Source: an uncultured Croceitalea sp. (GTDB lineage: Bacteria > Bacteroidota > Bacteroidia > Flavobacteriales > Flavobacteriaceae). Taken from it: a DNA stretch of 64,000 nt. This document shows positions 39,972-48,523 of the stretch, one piece after another; position 1 is the first letter of the stretch; each line of letters begins with the position of its first letter. The DNA is taken from the NCBI GenBank assembly GCA_947503285.1, contig CANNDD010000002.1, positions 186,001 through 250,000 of the forward strand, given 5' to 3'. The notes under the pieces are model-generated. The model searched no databases. It was not told the DNA's origin and saw nothing but the letters and a program-made list of their open reading frames with translations. Position numbers and translations under genes: made by a program.

Positions 39972-40307
39972 TTATAACATCCCTAACTCCAACTTCGCTT
40001 CTTCGCTCATCAATTCTTGCGTCCATGGTGGGTCAAACGTAATTTCAACCTCTGCATCCTTTACCGCATCCAATGATTTTACTTTTTCCTCCACTTCAAC
40101 AGGTAAGGTCTCGGCAACGGGACAATTAGGTGAAGTCAAGGTCATCAAAATCTTAACATCATTATCTTCATTGACAAAAACGTCGTAAATCAAGCCCAAT
40201 TCATAAATATCAACCGGAATCTCAGGGTCGTATATGGTTTTCAGTACCCGAACTATTTTATCACCGAGTTCTGCCGTATCAATAGTAACTTCTTCGCTCA
40301 TTTTCAA
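39972..40307 (-). CDS. MIP18/DUF59 iron-sulfur assembly protein (SufT-like)
   Basis: 111 residues. DUF59 domain: VLKTIYDPEIPVDIYELGLI, VKILMTLTSPNCPVAETLP (Cys), VEITFDPPWTQELMSEEAK. SufT/MIP18 proteins help deliver Fe-S clusters to client proteins. The start overlaps sufE's stop by 4 bp, so it is in the sufS-sufE transcript. Confidence 0.9.
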   Translation of the reverse strand: MKMSEEVTIDTAELGDKIVRVLKTIYDPEIPVDIYELGLIYDVFVNEDNDVKILMTLTSPNCPVAETLPVEVEEKVKSLDAVKDAEVEITFDPPWTQELMSEEAKLELGML

Positions 40308-40726
40308 TTCAATTGTGTTTGATAGGCAATAGCATACAATTTCAATTGTTTTACCATGCTTACCAAGCCGTTTGCCCTAGTGGGCGATAAATGTTCTTTT
40401 AGGCCGATCTCATCAATAAAATCAGTATCGGCCTCAATAATGTCTTGCGGCCTCTGATTGCTGAAAGCCCGGATCAATATGGCAATGATCCCTTTAGTAA
40501 TGATGGCGTCGCTATCAGCTGTAAAAACCAGTTTGCCATTATTTAATTCAGCATGGACCCATACCCTGCTCTGACAGCCCTTAATAATATTATCATCGGT
40601 CTTGTACTGTGTTTCAATCAAAGGTAACGACTTGCCCAATTCTATCATATATTCATAACGCTGCATCCAATCATCGAACATTGCAAATTCATCAATGATT
40701 TCTTCTTGTATGGCTTCAATGGTCAT
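40304..40726 (-). CDS. sufE: Sulfur acceptor protein SufE
   Basis: 140 residues. SufE accepts persulfide sulfur from SufS and passes it to the SufBCD scaffold. The acceptor Cys is in NIIKGCQSRVWVHAEL; the C-terminal LSPTRANGLVSMVKQLK helix is typical. A TAnnTTTG element lies 14 bp upstream, so it may also be transcribed separately from sufS, whose stop is 70 bp away. Confidence 0.95.
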   Translation of the reverse strand: MTIEAIQEEIIDEFAMFDDWMQRYEYMIELGKSLPLIETQYKTDDNIIKGCQSRVWVHAELNNGKLVFTADSDAIITKGIIAILIRAFSNQRPQDIIEADTDFIDEIGLKEHLSPTRANGLVSMVKQLKLYAIAYQTQLN

Positions 40727-40740
40727 GTTTCAGTTTTATA

Positions 40741-40748
40741 CAAAAATA
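40741..40748 (-). promoter_or_regulatory. Candidate -7 element for sufE (TATTTTTG)
   Basis: Minus-strand TATTTTTG, 14 bp before the sufE ATG, inside the sufS-sufE gap. Confidence 0.4.
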
Positions 40749-40796
40749 CAATTAGGATGGTTGTTAATCAAAAGATTGGCAAAATGTTAAGGTGTG

Positions 40797-42011
40797 TTAT
40801 AGTAGCATGTTCTTGGCACGCGCTACCCCAGCTACCAATACGTCAACCTCTTCTTTGGTATTGTAAAAACTGAAGCTTGCCCGAACTGTACCTGGAATTT
40901 GGTAAAAATCCATGATAGGCTGCGCACAATGATGCCCAGTTCGCACGGCGATACCCAATTTGTCTAAGATGGTGCCGATATCGTAAGGGTGTATGCCCTC
41001 GATATTAAAGGAAATTACGGCCGTTTTTTCTACCGCCGTCCCATAAATTTTAAGCCCCCCTATTTTGAGCAGTTCTTGTGTCGCATATTCCAAAAGCCCA
41101 TGTTCATAGGTAGCTATAGCATCAAAACCAATTTGGTTCATATAATCCAATGCCGCGCCAAAAGCAATACCGCCACAAATATTGGGAGTGCCCGCTTCAA
41201 ACTTATGGGGTAGTTCAGCATAGGTCGCTTTATCAAAGGTCACCTCGGCAATCATTTCACCACCACCTTGGTAAGGGGGAAGTTTTTTCAACCATGCTTC
41301 TTTTCCATATAACATGCCCACACCCGTAGGACCACAAACCTTGTGCGCGGAAATGGTATAGAAATCAACATCCAAAGCTTGTAAGTCCGCTTGAATATGC
41401 GGTGCTGCCTGTGCGCCATCAACCAAAACTGCCGCACCAACCTCATGGGCTTTTGCGATAATTTCTTTTATGGGATTTATGGTACCCAAAGCATTGGAAA
41501 CATGATTGCAAAAAACCAGTTTTGTCCGTTCAGAGAGCAATTGGTCAAAAGCTTCCATGACCAACTCCCCATCTATATTCATGGGAATCACTTTTAATAT
41601 CGCACCTGTTCGTTCACATAACATCTGCCAAGGCACAATATTGGAATGGTGTTCCATTGCGGAAACCAATAACTCATCTCCTTTTCCCAGTAAAGATGAA
41701 AACCCATTAGCGACCAAATTGATACTATGGGTAGTACCCGAGGTCAGGATTACTTCATGGGCTTTTGCGATATTAAAATGTTTTTGAACCTTTAGTCGTG
41801 CCTGTTCATAGGCATCAGTAGCCTCTTGGGATAGGGTATGCACCCCACGGTGTATGTTGGCGTTCAACCGCTGATAGTAATCCACGATAACATCAATCAC
41901 ATGTTTCGGGGTCTGCGACGTAGCCGCATTATCTAAATAAACCAAGGGTTTTCCATTGACCTCTCGGTCTAGAATTGGAAAATCGGCCCTTATTTTGGTA
42001 ACATCCAACAT
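40797..42011 (-). CDS. sufS: Cysteine desulfurase SufS
   Basis: 404 residues. PLP-dependent type II desulfurase that releases sulfur from cysteine as persulfide. Seen: VYLDNAATSQTPKHVIDV, ANIHRGVHTLSQEATDAYE, the PLP lysine in FYTISAHKVCGPTG and the catalytic Cys in GIAVRTGHHCAQPIM. It is separated from sufABCD by three barrel genes and has its own candidate promoter (42030). Confidence 0.97.
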   Translation of the reverse strand: MLDVTKIRADFPILDREVNGKPLVYLDNAATSQTPKHVIDVIVDYYQRLNANIHRGVHTLSQEATDAYEQARLKVQKHFNIAKAHEVILTSGTTHSINLVANGFSSLLGKGDELLVSAMEHHSNIVPWQMLCERTGAILKVIPMNIDGELVMEAFDQLLSERTKLVFCNHVSNALGTINPIKEIIAKAHEVGAAVLVDGAQAAPHIQADLQALDVDFYTISAHKVCGPTGVGMLYGKEAWLKKLPPYQGGGEMIAEVTFDKATYAELPHKFEAGTPNICGGIAFGAALDYMNQIGFDAIATYEHGLLEYATQELLKIGGLKIYGTAVEKTAVISFNIEGIHPYDIGTILDKLGIAVRTGHHCAQPIMDFYQIPGTVRASFSFYNTKEEVDVLVAGVARAKNMLL

Positions 42012-42029
42012 AGCAATTCGATTGATTTA

Positions 42030-42037
42030 CAAAGATA
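42030..42037 (-). promoter_or_regulatory. Candidate promoter of sufS (TATCTTTG)
   Basis: Minus-strand TATCTTTG ends 18 bp before the sufS ATG. A TTG 16 bp further upstream (42054-42056 complement) may be the -33 box. It would free sufS-sufE from dependence on the sufA promoter 6 kb away. Confidence 0.5.
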
Positions 42038-42127
42038 GTTACTGCAGCATAAACAAGGTGTCCTTATACATATTCATTTAACGATAACGTTAACGAACAA
42101 AGGGTGTGGGATTCTATAATATTCCTC

Positions 42128-42712
42128 TTAGAAACGAAAGCCCACCCCCAATCTTATGTTATTGATATTGCCATTGATTTGGGCCGGCAGCAATATGTCA
42201 TTTGGAACATCATCATCTAGGGTTAAATCAATGAAATCATATTGCGCCTGTAGAAAGAAGCGTTTGCTGATATTGTAAGAGATTCCAAAATTCAAATTAA
42301 AGCCTTGTACCCAAGAATCATCGGAGCTTTCCATTCCGTTAATCGTTCTAGAAGAGACCGTGTTCAAAAAACTATAGCCCACACCCAATGATGGACGTAG
42401 TTTTTCAAAACCAGGAACAACAAGTTCTGAAAATATACGAGGTTGAATCAAGTAGGTATTATCACGACGGCTATCAAACCCCGTATTCTCAACGTCTTCA
42501 CTCGAAAAACCACCATTTACCCCGAAACCTAGATTGAACAGGCCTAATTTGACGAATCTATATTTTAAGCCAACGTCTATAAAATCGTCTTCTCCGAATA
42601 AACCATCACCAGGAATAATGGTGTAGTTGGCCTCTAAGCTCCATTTTTGGTCTTGCGCGAAAACATGGGTCAATGAAAAAAGTAAAAATGCGGATAGTAG
42701 TTTTTTTGTCAA
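42128..42712 (-). CDS. Outer-membrane beta-barrel protein
   Basis: 194 residues. The signal peptide MTKKLLSAFLLFSLTHVFAQ begins at a TTG codon (42712-42710) with no in-frame ATG close by, so a TTG start is proposed. Alternating hydrophobic strands (YRFVKLGLFNLGFGVNGGF, LNFGISYNISKRFFLQAQYD, IRLGVGFRF) end in Phe, as in OmpA/W-like eight-stranded barrels. It is the last of three barrel genes set between sufD and sufS. Confidence 0.8.
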   Translation of the reverse strand: MTKKLLSAFLLFSLTHVFAQDQKWSLEANYTIIPGDGLFGEDDFIDVGLKYRFVKLGLFNLGFGVNGGFSSEDVENTGFDSRRDNTYLIQPRIFSELVVPGFEKLRPSLGVGYSFLNTVSSRTINGMESSDDSWVQGFNLNFGISYNISKRFFLQAQYDFIDLTLDDDVPNDILLPAQINGNINNIRLGVGFRF

Positions 42713-42894
42713 AGTGTCCGTTTTAGAAAGGTCTATTGACCTAAATTAAAGCCTTTATAATAAGTTCTAATATGTCTTTAAACCAGTCATAAGAGAACCA
42801 TAAAAATATTAGCAAAAACCCGTTGTTTTCTTTGCAATGGATGGTGAAATTTGGTCTAATGCTTTAAATACCATAATATGATCTTGAAGGTACC

Positions 42895-43542
42895 TTAAAA
42901 AAGAGAGTACCCAACAGAAAGTTGAAAAACAGAATTGTTATTAGATTCATTGTTAACAACGCTAGCGATTTCACCTCTTGAAATATTTGAGAATCCTTGA
43001 AAGTATCCTATTTCAATATTTATATTATTATTTACCAAATATGTTAAACCTATCTTGGCTCCATAATCAATTTTAAAATCTCCTGATGAATTTAAGCTTT
43101 GGCTATCAATTGAGAAACTAGTGGGGTTTTTATTGACACTTGCAGTATTTAATAAAAATCCCAATTGTGGTCCGAAATTTAATGAAATTCTAGAATCAAC
43201 ATAATACTTGAATAGTATTGGAATATTTAAATAATTTAATCGGTTAGCGATTTCAAAAATAGTTATGGGACTGTCTATGGTTTGTCTTAATTCTAAATCA
43301 AGATTATATCCTTGGGAAGAGTATATAATTCTTGGAGACAATGAAAAGTTTTTAGATAACTCAAATTCTGAATAGACCCCCAGATGAAAAGATAATCTTC
43401 TTTCAGTGTTAAAATTGTCCTTCAAATCTCCAAACACATTGGCATAGTTAAGGCCACCTATCAAACCAAAATTTTTGTCTTGTGCCAAACCAGAAACGCC
43501 TATTAAAAAAGAAACTACTATTGTAATAATATAATTTTTCAT
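42895..43542 (-). CDS. PorT-family outer-membrane beta-barrel protein
   Basis: 215 residues. Signal peptide MKNYIITIVVSFLIGVSGLAQ. Porin_4/PorT-type features: FGLIGGLNYANVFGDLKDN, LSPRIIYSSQGYNLDLEL, LNIPILFKYYVDSRISLNFG, GPQLGFLLNTAS, ending SVGYSLF. It is a paralogue of the upstream 43596 gene (same strand order and GPQLGFLLN motif) but more AT-rich. Probably a tandem duplicate; function unknown. Confidence 0.82.
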   Translation of the reverse strand: MKNYIITIVVSFLIGVSGLAQDKNFGLIGGLNYANVFGDLKDNFNTERRLSFHLGVYSEFELSKNFSLSPRIIYSSQGYNLDLELRQTIDSPITIFEIANRLNYLNIPILFKYYVDSRISLNFGPQLGFLLNTASVNKNPTSFSIDSQSLNSSGDFKIDYGAKIGLTYLVNNNINIEIGYFQGFSNISRGEIASVVNNESNNNSVFQLSVGYSLF

Positions 43543-43595
43543 AAAGTCTCTGTTATCTATAAAAGGGAAAAGTTTTTAAGATTTTATAACTACTA

Positions 43596-44288
43596 TTACA
43601 AAAAAACATAATTCACTGAAAATTGTAAAGCGACATTGTAGTTTTGCGCAATGCCCCCTAGCCCATTCAATCGGTCACGGAGGCCAATATAAGCCCGTGG
43701 AGACAATGAAAAATGGTCGTTCAATCGAAATCCGAGGCCAAAGGCTGCACCATAGTCCAGTTGAAAGTCGCCAGAGATGGTCGTGCGGCGTGCCAGGTCG
43801 GTTCCATCTATTTCATCTAGATTTTTGATAATACTCACCTGATTCAACAAAAACCCAAATTGGGGCCCTACTTCAATATCCAGGTTTTCATTAAGTGCAA
43901 ATTTCATAATAAGCGGAACGGTCAAATAGTTCAATTGCACATTATTTCTAAAGTCATTCTCACCAACAACGGGACTATCTGCTTGAATTGAGGCTAAATC
44001 AGTACTGAACTGAAAACCTTGGGAAGAATAGACCAATTCCGGTTGAAATTTTAATTTATACGAAAGGTCAATTTCAACTAAGACTCCTACATGGCCTGAA
44101 AATCGGAATTTCAAACCTTCGGTCAAATCGCCGACAATGGAAGAATAGTTTGGCCCAGCTTTTATTCCGAAACGACTCTCTTGTGCATTACTATGTAGTG
44201 CCGTAAACAAGAAAAAAAGCAAGATGAACAAAGGTCTTCTTGTTCTAATTATGCGATACTCTTTACATATGCTATAAATCAAACCCAA
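43596..44288 (-). CDS. PorT-family outer-membrane beta-barrel protein, overlapping sufD
   Basis: 230 residues from ATG 44288, which lies inside the 3' end of sufD (17-bp overlap). The signal peptide is TRRPLFILLFFLFTALHSNA after a 16-residue extension. Mature part: FGIKAGPNYSSIVGDLTEG, LKFQPELVYSSQGFQFSTDL, NYLTVPLIMKFALNENLDIE, VGPQFGFLLN. The overlap implies translational coupling to sufD. It is 53 bp from its paralogue at 42895. Confidence 0.82.
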   Translation of the reverse strand: MGLIYSICKEYRIIRTRRPLFILLFFLFTALHSNAQESRFGIKAGPNYSSIVGDLTEGLKFRFSGHVGVLVEIDLSYKLKFQPELVYSSQGFQFSTDLASIQADSPVVGENDFRNNVQLNYLTVPLIMKFALNENLDIEVGPQFGFLLNQVSIIKNLDEIDGTDLARRTTISGDFQLDYGAAFGLGFRLNDHFSLSPRAYIGLRDRLNGLGGIAQNYNVALQFSVNYVFL

Positions 44289-45588
44289 GGTTTACCCCTA
44301 GTTTCTGGGCAATAATCTTATTGACCCTAACCTTCAGTTCAGGAATGCGAACACTATCTAAAACATTGTTCGAAAATGCATACATCAATAAGGCTGTGGC
44401 CTCTTTTTTGGGTATACCACGAGATTGTAAATAAAATAGGGCCTCTTCATCCAATTGCCCAATGGTACACCCATGCGAACATTTTACATCATCAGCGAAA
44501 ATTTCCAATTGTGGTTTGGTGTTGATCGTAGCCTTATCACTGATCAAAATATTATTGTTCTGCTGAAAGGCATTCGTTTTTTGCGCGATTTTATCCACAA
44601 TAATCTTACCATTGAAAACACCGGTGGCATTTTCACCGTAAATACCTTTATAGTCTTGATGGCTTTCACAATTGGGTTGTTGGTGGTGTACTAGGGTATG
44701 GTGGTCTACATGTTGTTTTTCGCCAAGTATGGTAACCCCTTTCATGGTGGAGTCCATATGCTCTCCATCTTGATAGAAATTCAAGTTATTTCGGGTCAGT
44801 TTACCACCAAAAGAAAAAGTATGTACATTAACGTTACTCTTACTTTTTTGGTCGATATAGGTATTGTCTATCAAAGAGGCTGAGCTGTTATCGTTCTGGA
44901 TTTTATAATAGTCGACAATGGCATTTTGGGCCGCAAAAATTTCTGTGACCGCATTGGTCAATACTGCATTCGGCGTTAAACTTTGATGGCGTTCTATAAT
45001 CTGTACTTCAGCATTTTCTTCAACTATGACCAAGTTACGGGGCTGTAACATTAAAGAAGCTTCATTACCTGTTGCAAAATGGACGATTTCAACAGGTTTT
45101 TTGGGCATCTTATTTTTCGGAATATAAATATATGCGCCCTCTTTGCTGAAAGCCGTGTTCAAGGTGGTAAGTGATTCATCTTTAGAGGCCACCTTATTGA
45201 AATACACATCAATAATCGGTTTGTACATGGGTTTGGTAAGCGCCGAACTCATCAAACAAATATCTACTCCATCGTGGGTAGTCTCAGAAAGAAAAGAACT
45301 GTAAATACCATCTATAAAAACAATCTTGTAGCTATCTATTTCGTGAAGAAAGTACCGTTTGACATCTTTATATTCCAATGCATTTTCTTGCTTTGGAAAA
45401 ATACTGAAATCAACCTTTTGTAGGCTTTTCAATGATGTATACTTCCAAGCTTCCTCTTTTTTGGAAGGAAAACCTTTTACCTCAAAATTCTTTATAGCTT
45501 CCATTCGAAGATCATGGACGGGATGTTCAACATCGACATTATTCTCGAATGCCATAAAGGAGGAGATCAATTTTTCTTTTAAATCCAT
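44272..45588 (-). CDS. sufD: Fe-S cluster assembly protein SufD
   Basis: 438 residues. Part of the SufBC2D scaffold. Seen: GFPSKKEEAWKYTSLKSLQK at the N-terminus, VHHQQPNCESHQDYKGIYGE, FNGKIIVDKIAQKTNAFQQN, FADDVKCSHGCTIGQLDEEA and RGIPKKEATALLMYAF. ATG 45588. A long inverted repeat separates it from sufC. Confidence 0.96.
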   Translation of the reverse strand: MDLKEKLISSFMAFENNVDVEHPVHDLRMEAIKNFEVKGFPSKKEEAWKYTSLKSLQKVDFSIFPKQENALEYKDVKRYFLHEIDSYKIVFIDGIYSSFLSETTHDGVDICLMSSALTKPMYKPIIDVYFNKVASKDESLTTLNTAFSKEGAYIYIPKNKMPKKPVEIVHFATGNEASLMLQPRNLVIVEENAEVQIIERHQSLTPNAVLTNAVTEIFAAQNAIVDYYKIQNDNSSASLIDNTYIDQKSKSNVNVHTFSFGGKLTRNNLNFYQDGEHMDSTMKGVTILGEKQHVDHHTLVHHQQPNCESHQDYKGIYGENATGVFNGKIIVDKIAQKTNAFQQNNNILISDKATINTKPQLEIFADDVKCSHGCTIGQLDEEALFYLQSRGIPKKEATALLMYAFSNNVLDSVRIPELKVRVNKIIAQKLGVNLGFDL

Positions 45589-45601
45589 AATTCGTTTCCA
45601 T

Positions 45602-45682
45602 TGTCATTCCCGCGAAGGCGGGAATCTACTTTATTTAGTTTATGAAAAAAATTAACAGATTCCCGCCTTCGCGGGAATGACA
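45602..45682. repeat. Large inverted repeat between sufC and sufD
   Basis: Two perfect 26-bp arms (45602-45627 and 45657-45682) in inverted orientation, each itself containing the palindrome TTCCCGCGAAGGCGGGAA. The 29-bp spacer is AT-rich. The TTCCCGCGAAGGCGGGAA core is a dispersed repeat found in many bacterial genomes. In RNA it would form a very stable stem that could lower sufD expression relative to sufC or protect mRNA ends. Confidence 0.9.
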
Positions 45683-45690
45683 GCTAACCC

Positions 45691-46443
45691 TTAAACTACC
45701 GCCTCTTGTTTGATCCAATCGTATCCTTTTTCTTCCAGCTCAAGGGCAAGTTCTTTTTCTCCTGATTTTACGATCTTACCGTCATACAAGACATGTACAT
45801 AATCTGGCACAATGTATTCTAAAAGCCTTTGGTAGTGCGTAATGACCACAATCGCATTGTCTTTGCTACGAAGTTTGTTCACCCCATTTGCAACTATTCG
45901 AAGTGCGTCAATATCCAAACCGGAATCCGTTTCATCTAAAATGGCAAGTTTGGGTTCTAACATCGCCATCTGAAAAATCTCATTTCGTTTTTTCTCACCA
46001 CCAGAAAAGCCTTCATTCAACGAACGGGAAAGGAATTTTCTATCGATTTCAAGCATCTCTGACTTTTCACGGATGAGTTTCAACATCTCATTTGCCGGCA
46101 TATCTTCCATTCCCCTGGCCTTACGACTTTCATTAATGGCCGTTTTCATGAAATTGGTCACGGAAACACCGGGTATTTCAACCGGGTATTGAAAAGATAA
46201 AAAGATACCCTTGTGAGCACGTTCTTCTGGGGCCAAGTCTTCCAAATCCTCACCCTCCAGAGCAATACTTCCCTTGTCAACATCAAACTCCTCTTTGCCT
46301 GCTATCACCGATGCCAAGGTACTTTTACCAGAACCATTTGGGCCCATAATAGCATGTACCTCGCCCGCACTTACATTGAGGTTGATTCCCTTTAATATGT
46401 CTTTTTCTTCAACACTCGCGTGTAAATCCTTAATTTCTAACAT
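45691..46443 (-). CDS. sufC: Fe-S cluster assembly ATPase SufC
   Basis: 250 residues. ABC-type ATPase driving the SufBCD scaffold. Walker A GPNGSGKST, signature SGGEKKRNE, Walker B LAILDETDSGLDIDAL, switch His in VITHYQRLLEYI. The N-terminal MLEIKDLHASVEEKDILKGI is canonical. It is followed by the inverted repeat and sufD. Confidence 0.97.
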   Translation of the reverse strand: MLEIKDLHASVEEKDILKGINLNVSAGEVHAIMGPNGSGKSTLASVIAGKEEFDVDKGSIALEGEDLEDLAPEERAHKGIFLSFQYPVEIPGVSVTNFMKTAINESRKARGMEDMPANEMLKLIREKSEMLEIDRKFLSRSLNEGFSGGEKKRNEIFQMAMLEPKLAILDETDSGLDIDALRIVANGVNKLRSKDNAIVVITHYQRLLEYIVPDYVHVLYDGKIVKSGEKELALELEEKGYDWIKQEAVV

Positions 46444-46513
46444 TACTGCTACTTTTGTAATTAGTATAAAATGGAATGTTTCGTAGTATGATTATTCCCT
46501 TTAATATTTCTGA

Positions 46514-47959
46514 TTATCCTACCGAACCTTCTAAACTTATTTCCAATAATTTTTGGGCCTCAACCGCAAATTCCATAGGTAGTTTGTTCAACACTTCTTT
46601 ACTGAAACCGTTCACGATCAATGCAATCGCCTTTTCGGTGTCAATACCTCGTTGGTTACAGTAAAAAATTTGATCTTCACCTATCTTACTTGTAGTTGCC
46701 TCATGTTCTATTTGTGCGGATTTATTTTTCGCCTCTATATACGGAAAGGTATGAGCCCCACACTCATTACCCATCAAAAGCGAATCGCACTGTGAGAAGT
46801 TTCTAGCGTTTTCCGCCCTACTGCTCACTTGTACCAAGCCTCTATAACTGTTTTGGGATTTACCTGCTGAAATACCTTTGGATATAATGGTACTCTTGGT
46901 GTTCTTGCCCAAGTGTACCATTTTGGTGCCTGTATCGGCCTGTTGGAAATTATTTGTAACTGCGATAGAGTAAAATTCCCCAACAGCATTGTCCCCTTTT
47001 AAGATACAGGAAGGGTATTTCCAAGTTACTGCTGAACCTGTTTCTACTTGGGTCCATGAAATTTTTGAATTTTTTTCACACAAGCCCCTTTTGGTCACGA
47101 AATTATAAACACCCCCTTTGCCTTCTTTATCGCCAGGAAACCAGTTTTGCACCGTTGAATATTTGATTTCTGCATCATCAAGGGCTATCAATTCAACCAC
47201 TGCGGCATGTAACTGGTTTTCATCTCGTGATGGTGCGGTACAACCTTCTAAATAGCTGACATAGCTACTTTCATCCGCTATTACCAAAGTACGTTCAAAC
47301 TGACCCGTACCTCCCTCATTAATCCTGAAGTACGTAGAAAGTTCCATTGGGCACTTCACTCCCTTCGGAATATAACAAAACGAACCATCGGTAAAAACGG
47401 CCGAATTCAGGGCGGCATAAAAGTTGTCCGTTTTGGGCACAACCGTACCCATATACTTTTTGACCAATTCAGGATGCTCTTGAATCGCCTCAGAGATAGG
47501 CATGAAAATAATCCCTTTTTCCGCAAGGGTTTTCTTGAACGTAGTTGCCACGGATACCGAGTCAACGACAATATCTACGGCTACGTTCTGCAAACGTTTT
47601 TGCTCGTCGACGGAAATACCTAGTTTTTTATACATCTCCAACAACTCTGGATCGACATCGTCCAAAGATTTATTGGGGTCTGCCTTTTTAGGTGCCGAAT
47701 AATAACTGATTGCCTGAAAATCGGGTTTTTCATAATTGACATTGGCCCATTCAGGTTCTTTCATATCCTCCCAAATACGAAAAGCGTCTAAACGCCATTC
47801 CGTCATCCATTCGGGTTCGTTTTTCTTTTTCGAAATTGCCCTAACGATATCGGCACTCAATCCTTTAGGAAACGTATCCGATTCAATATCCGTATAGAAC
47901 CCGTATTCGTATTCTTTGGTCTCGAGCTCTTTTTTTAATTCTTCTTCAGTATATGCCAT
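46514..47959 (-). CDS. sufB: Fe-S cluster assembly protein SufB
   Basis: 481 residues. Scaffold subunit. Seen: [20 protein letters not shown], the [20 protein letters not shown] segment, [40 protein letters not shown] and [20 protein letters not shown]. The conserved late Cys/His and Glu residues used for cluster assembly are present. It precedes sufC by 70 bp. Confidence 0.97.
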   Translation of the reverse strand: MAYTEEELKKELETKEYEYGFYTDIESDTFPKGLSADIVRAISKKKNEPEWMTEWRLDAFRIWEDMKEPEWANVNYEKPDFQAISYYSAPKKADPNKSLDDVDPELLEMYKKLGISVDEQKRLQNVAVDIVVDSVSVATTFKKTLAEKGIIFMPISEAIQEHPELVKKYMGTVVPKTDNFYAALNSAVFTDGSFCYIPKGVKCPMELSTYFRINEGGTGQFERTLVIADESSYVSYLEGCTAPSRDENQLHAAVVELIALDDAEIKYSTVQNWFPGDKEGKGGVYNFVTKRGLCEKNSKISWTQVETGSAVTWKYPSCILKGDNAVGEFYSIAVTNNFQQADTGTKMVHLGKNTKSTIISKGISAGKSQNSYRGLVQVSSRAENARNFSQCDSLLMGNECGAHTFPYIEAKNKSAQIEHEATTSKIGEDQIFYCNQRGIDTEKAIALIVNGFSKEVLNKLPMEFAVEAQKLLEISLEGSVG

Positions 47960-48026
47960 GTTCTACTTTAATGTGCCGATTTATAAATGTCCCAATTGGT
48001 CAATTATACCATTTTCAAATATAGGA

Positions 48027-48356
48027 TCATAGTGAAAAGCTCTCTCCACAACCACAGGTTCGCTGGGCATTGGGGTTGTTGAATACAAATCCCTTTCCGT
48101 TTAAGCCCCCAGAATATTCCAAGGTCGTACCGACCAAGTATAAAAAGCTTTTTTTATCCACGATAATTCGAACGGCGTTATCTTCGAAAATCTTGTCCGT
48201 TTCCCCGACTTCTTTATCAAAATCCAATTCATACGATAGCCCGCTGCATCCGCCACTCTTTACACCGACACGAACATAGTCCTTAGTAGCATTAAAGCCT
48301 GATTCGGTCATTAAAGCCACTACTTTTTGTTTCGCGGTTTCAGATACTTTTATCAT
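48027..48356 (-). CDS. sufA: A-type Fe-S carrier protein (SufA/IscA family)
   Basis: 109 residues. HesB/IscA fold with the three cluster Cys in KSGGCSGLSYE and CGCGESFS. It delivers [2Fe-2S]/[4Fe-4S] clusters from the SufBCD scaffold to target proteins. It is the first gene of the suf transcript, 67 bp before sufB. Confidence 0.95.
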   Translation of the reverse strand: MIKVSETAKQKVVALMTESGFNATKDYVRVGVKSGGCSGLSYELDFDKEVGETDKIFEDNAVRIIVDKKSFLYLVGTTLEYSGGLNGKGFVFNNPNAQRTCGCGESFSL

Positions 48357-48385
48357 GATTACTAAGATTTATTCTAAATAGCTTA

Positions 48386-48393
48386 CAAATATA
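48386..48393 (-). promoter_or_regulatory. Candidate -7 element for the suf operon (TATATTTG)
   Basis: Minus-strand TATATTTG, 29 bp before the sufA ATG. Just upstream a TGTTAG ... CTAACA inverted pair with an inner GGAT-TAT-ATCC palindrome (about 48396-48427) could be a regulator site. Confidence 0.5.
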
Positions 48394-48523
48394 GGTGTTA
48401 GAAGGGATTATATCCTATTTCCTAACATTATTATAACGTATATTTTGATAAACTTTCTCTATGTAAACGTTAAACAGAAAGAAGTAATGGTATTTGAGGG
48501 GTTTTCAGAAAACAGGGTTAGGG

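Noticed and set aside
45602-45682. Insertion sequence or CRISPR remnant between sufC and sufD
   Set aside because: No transposase, no regular spacers; it is one inverted pair of a simple palindromic repeat.
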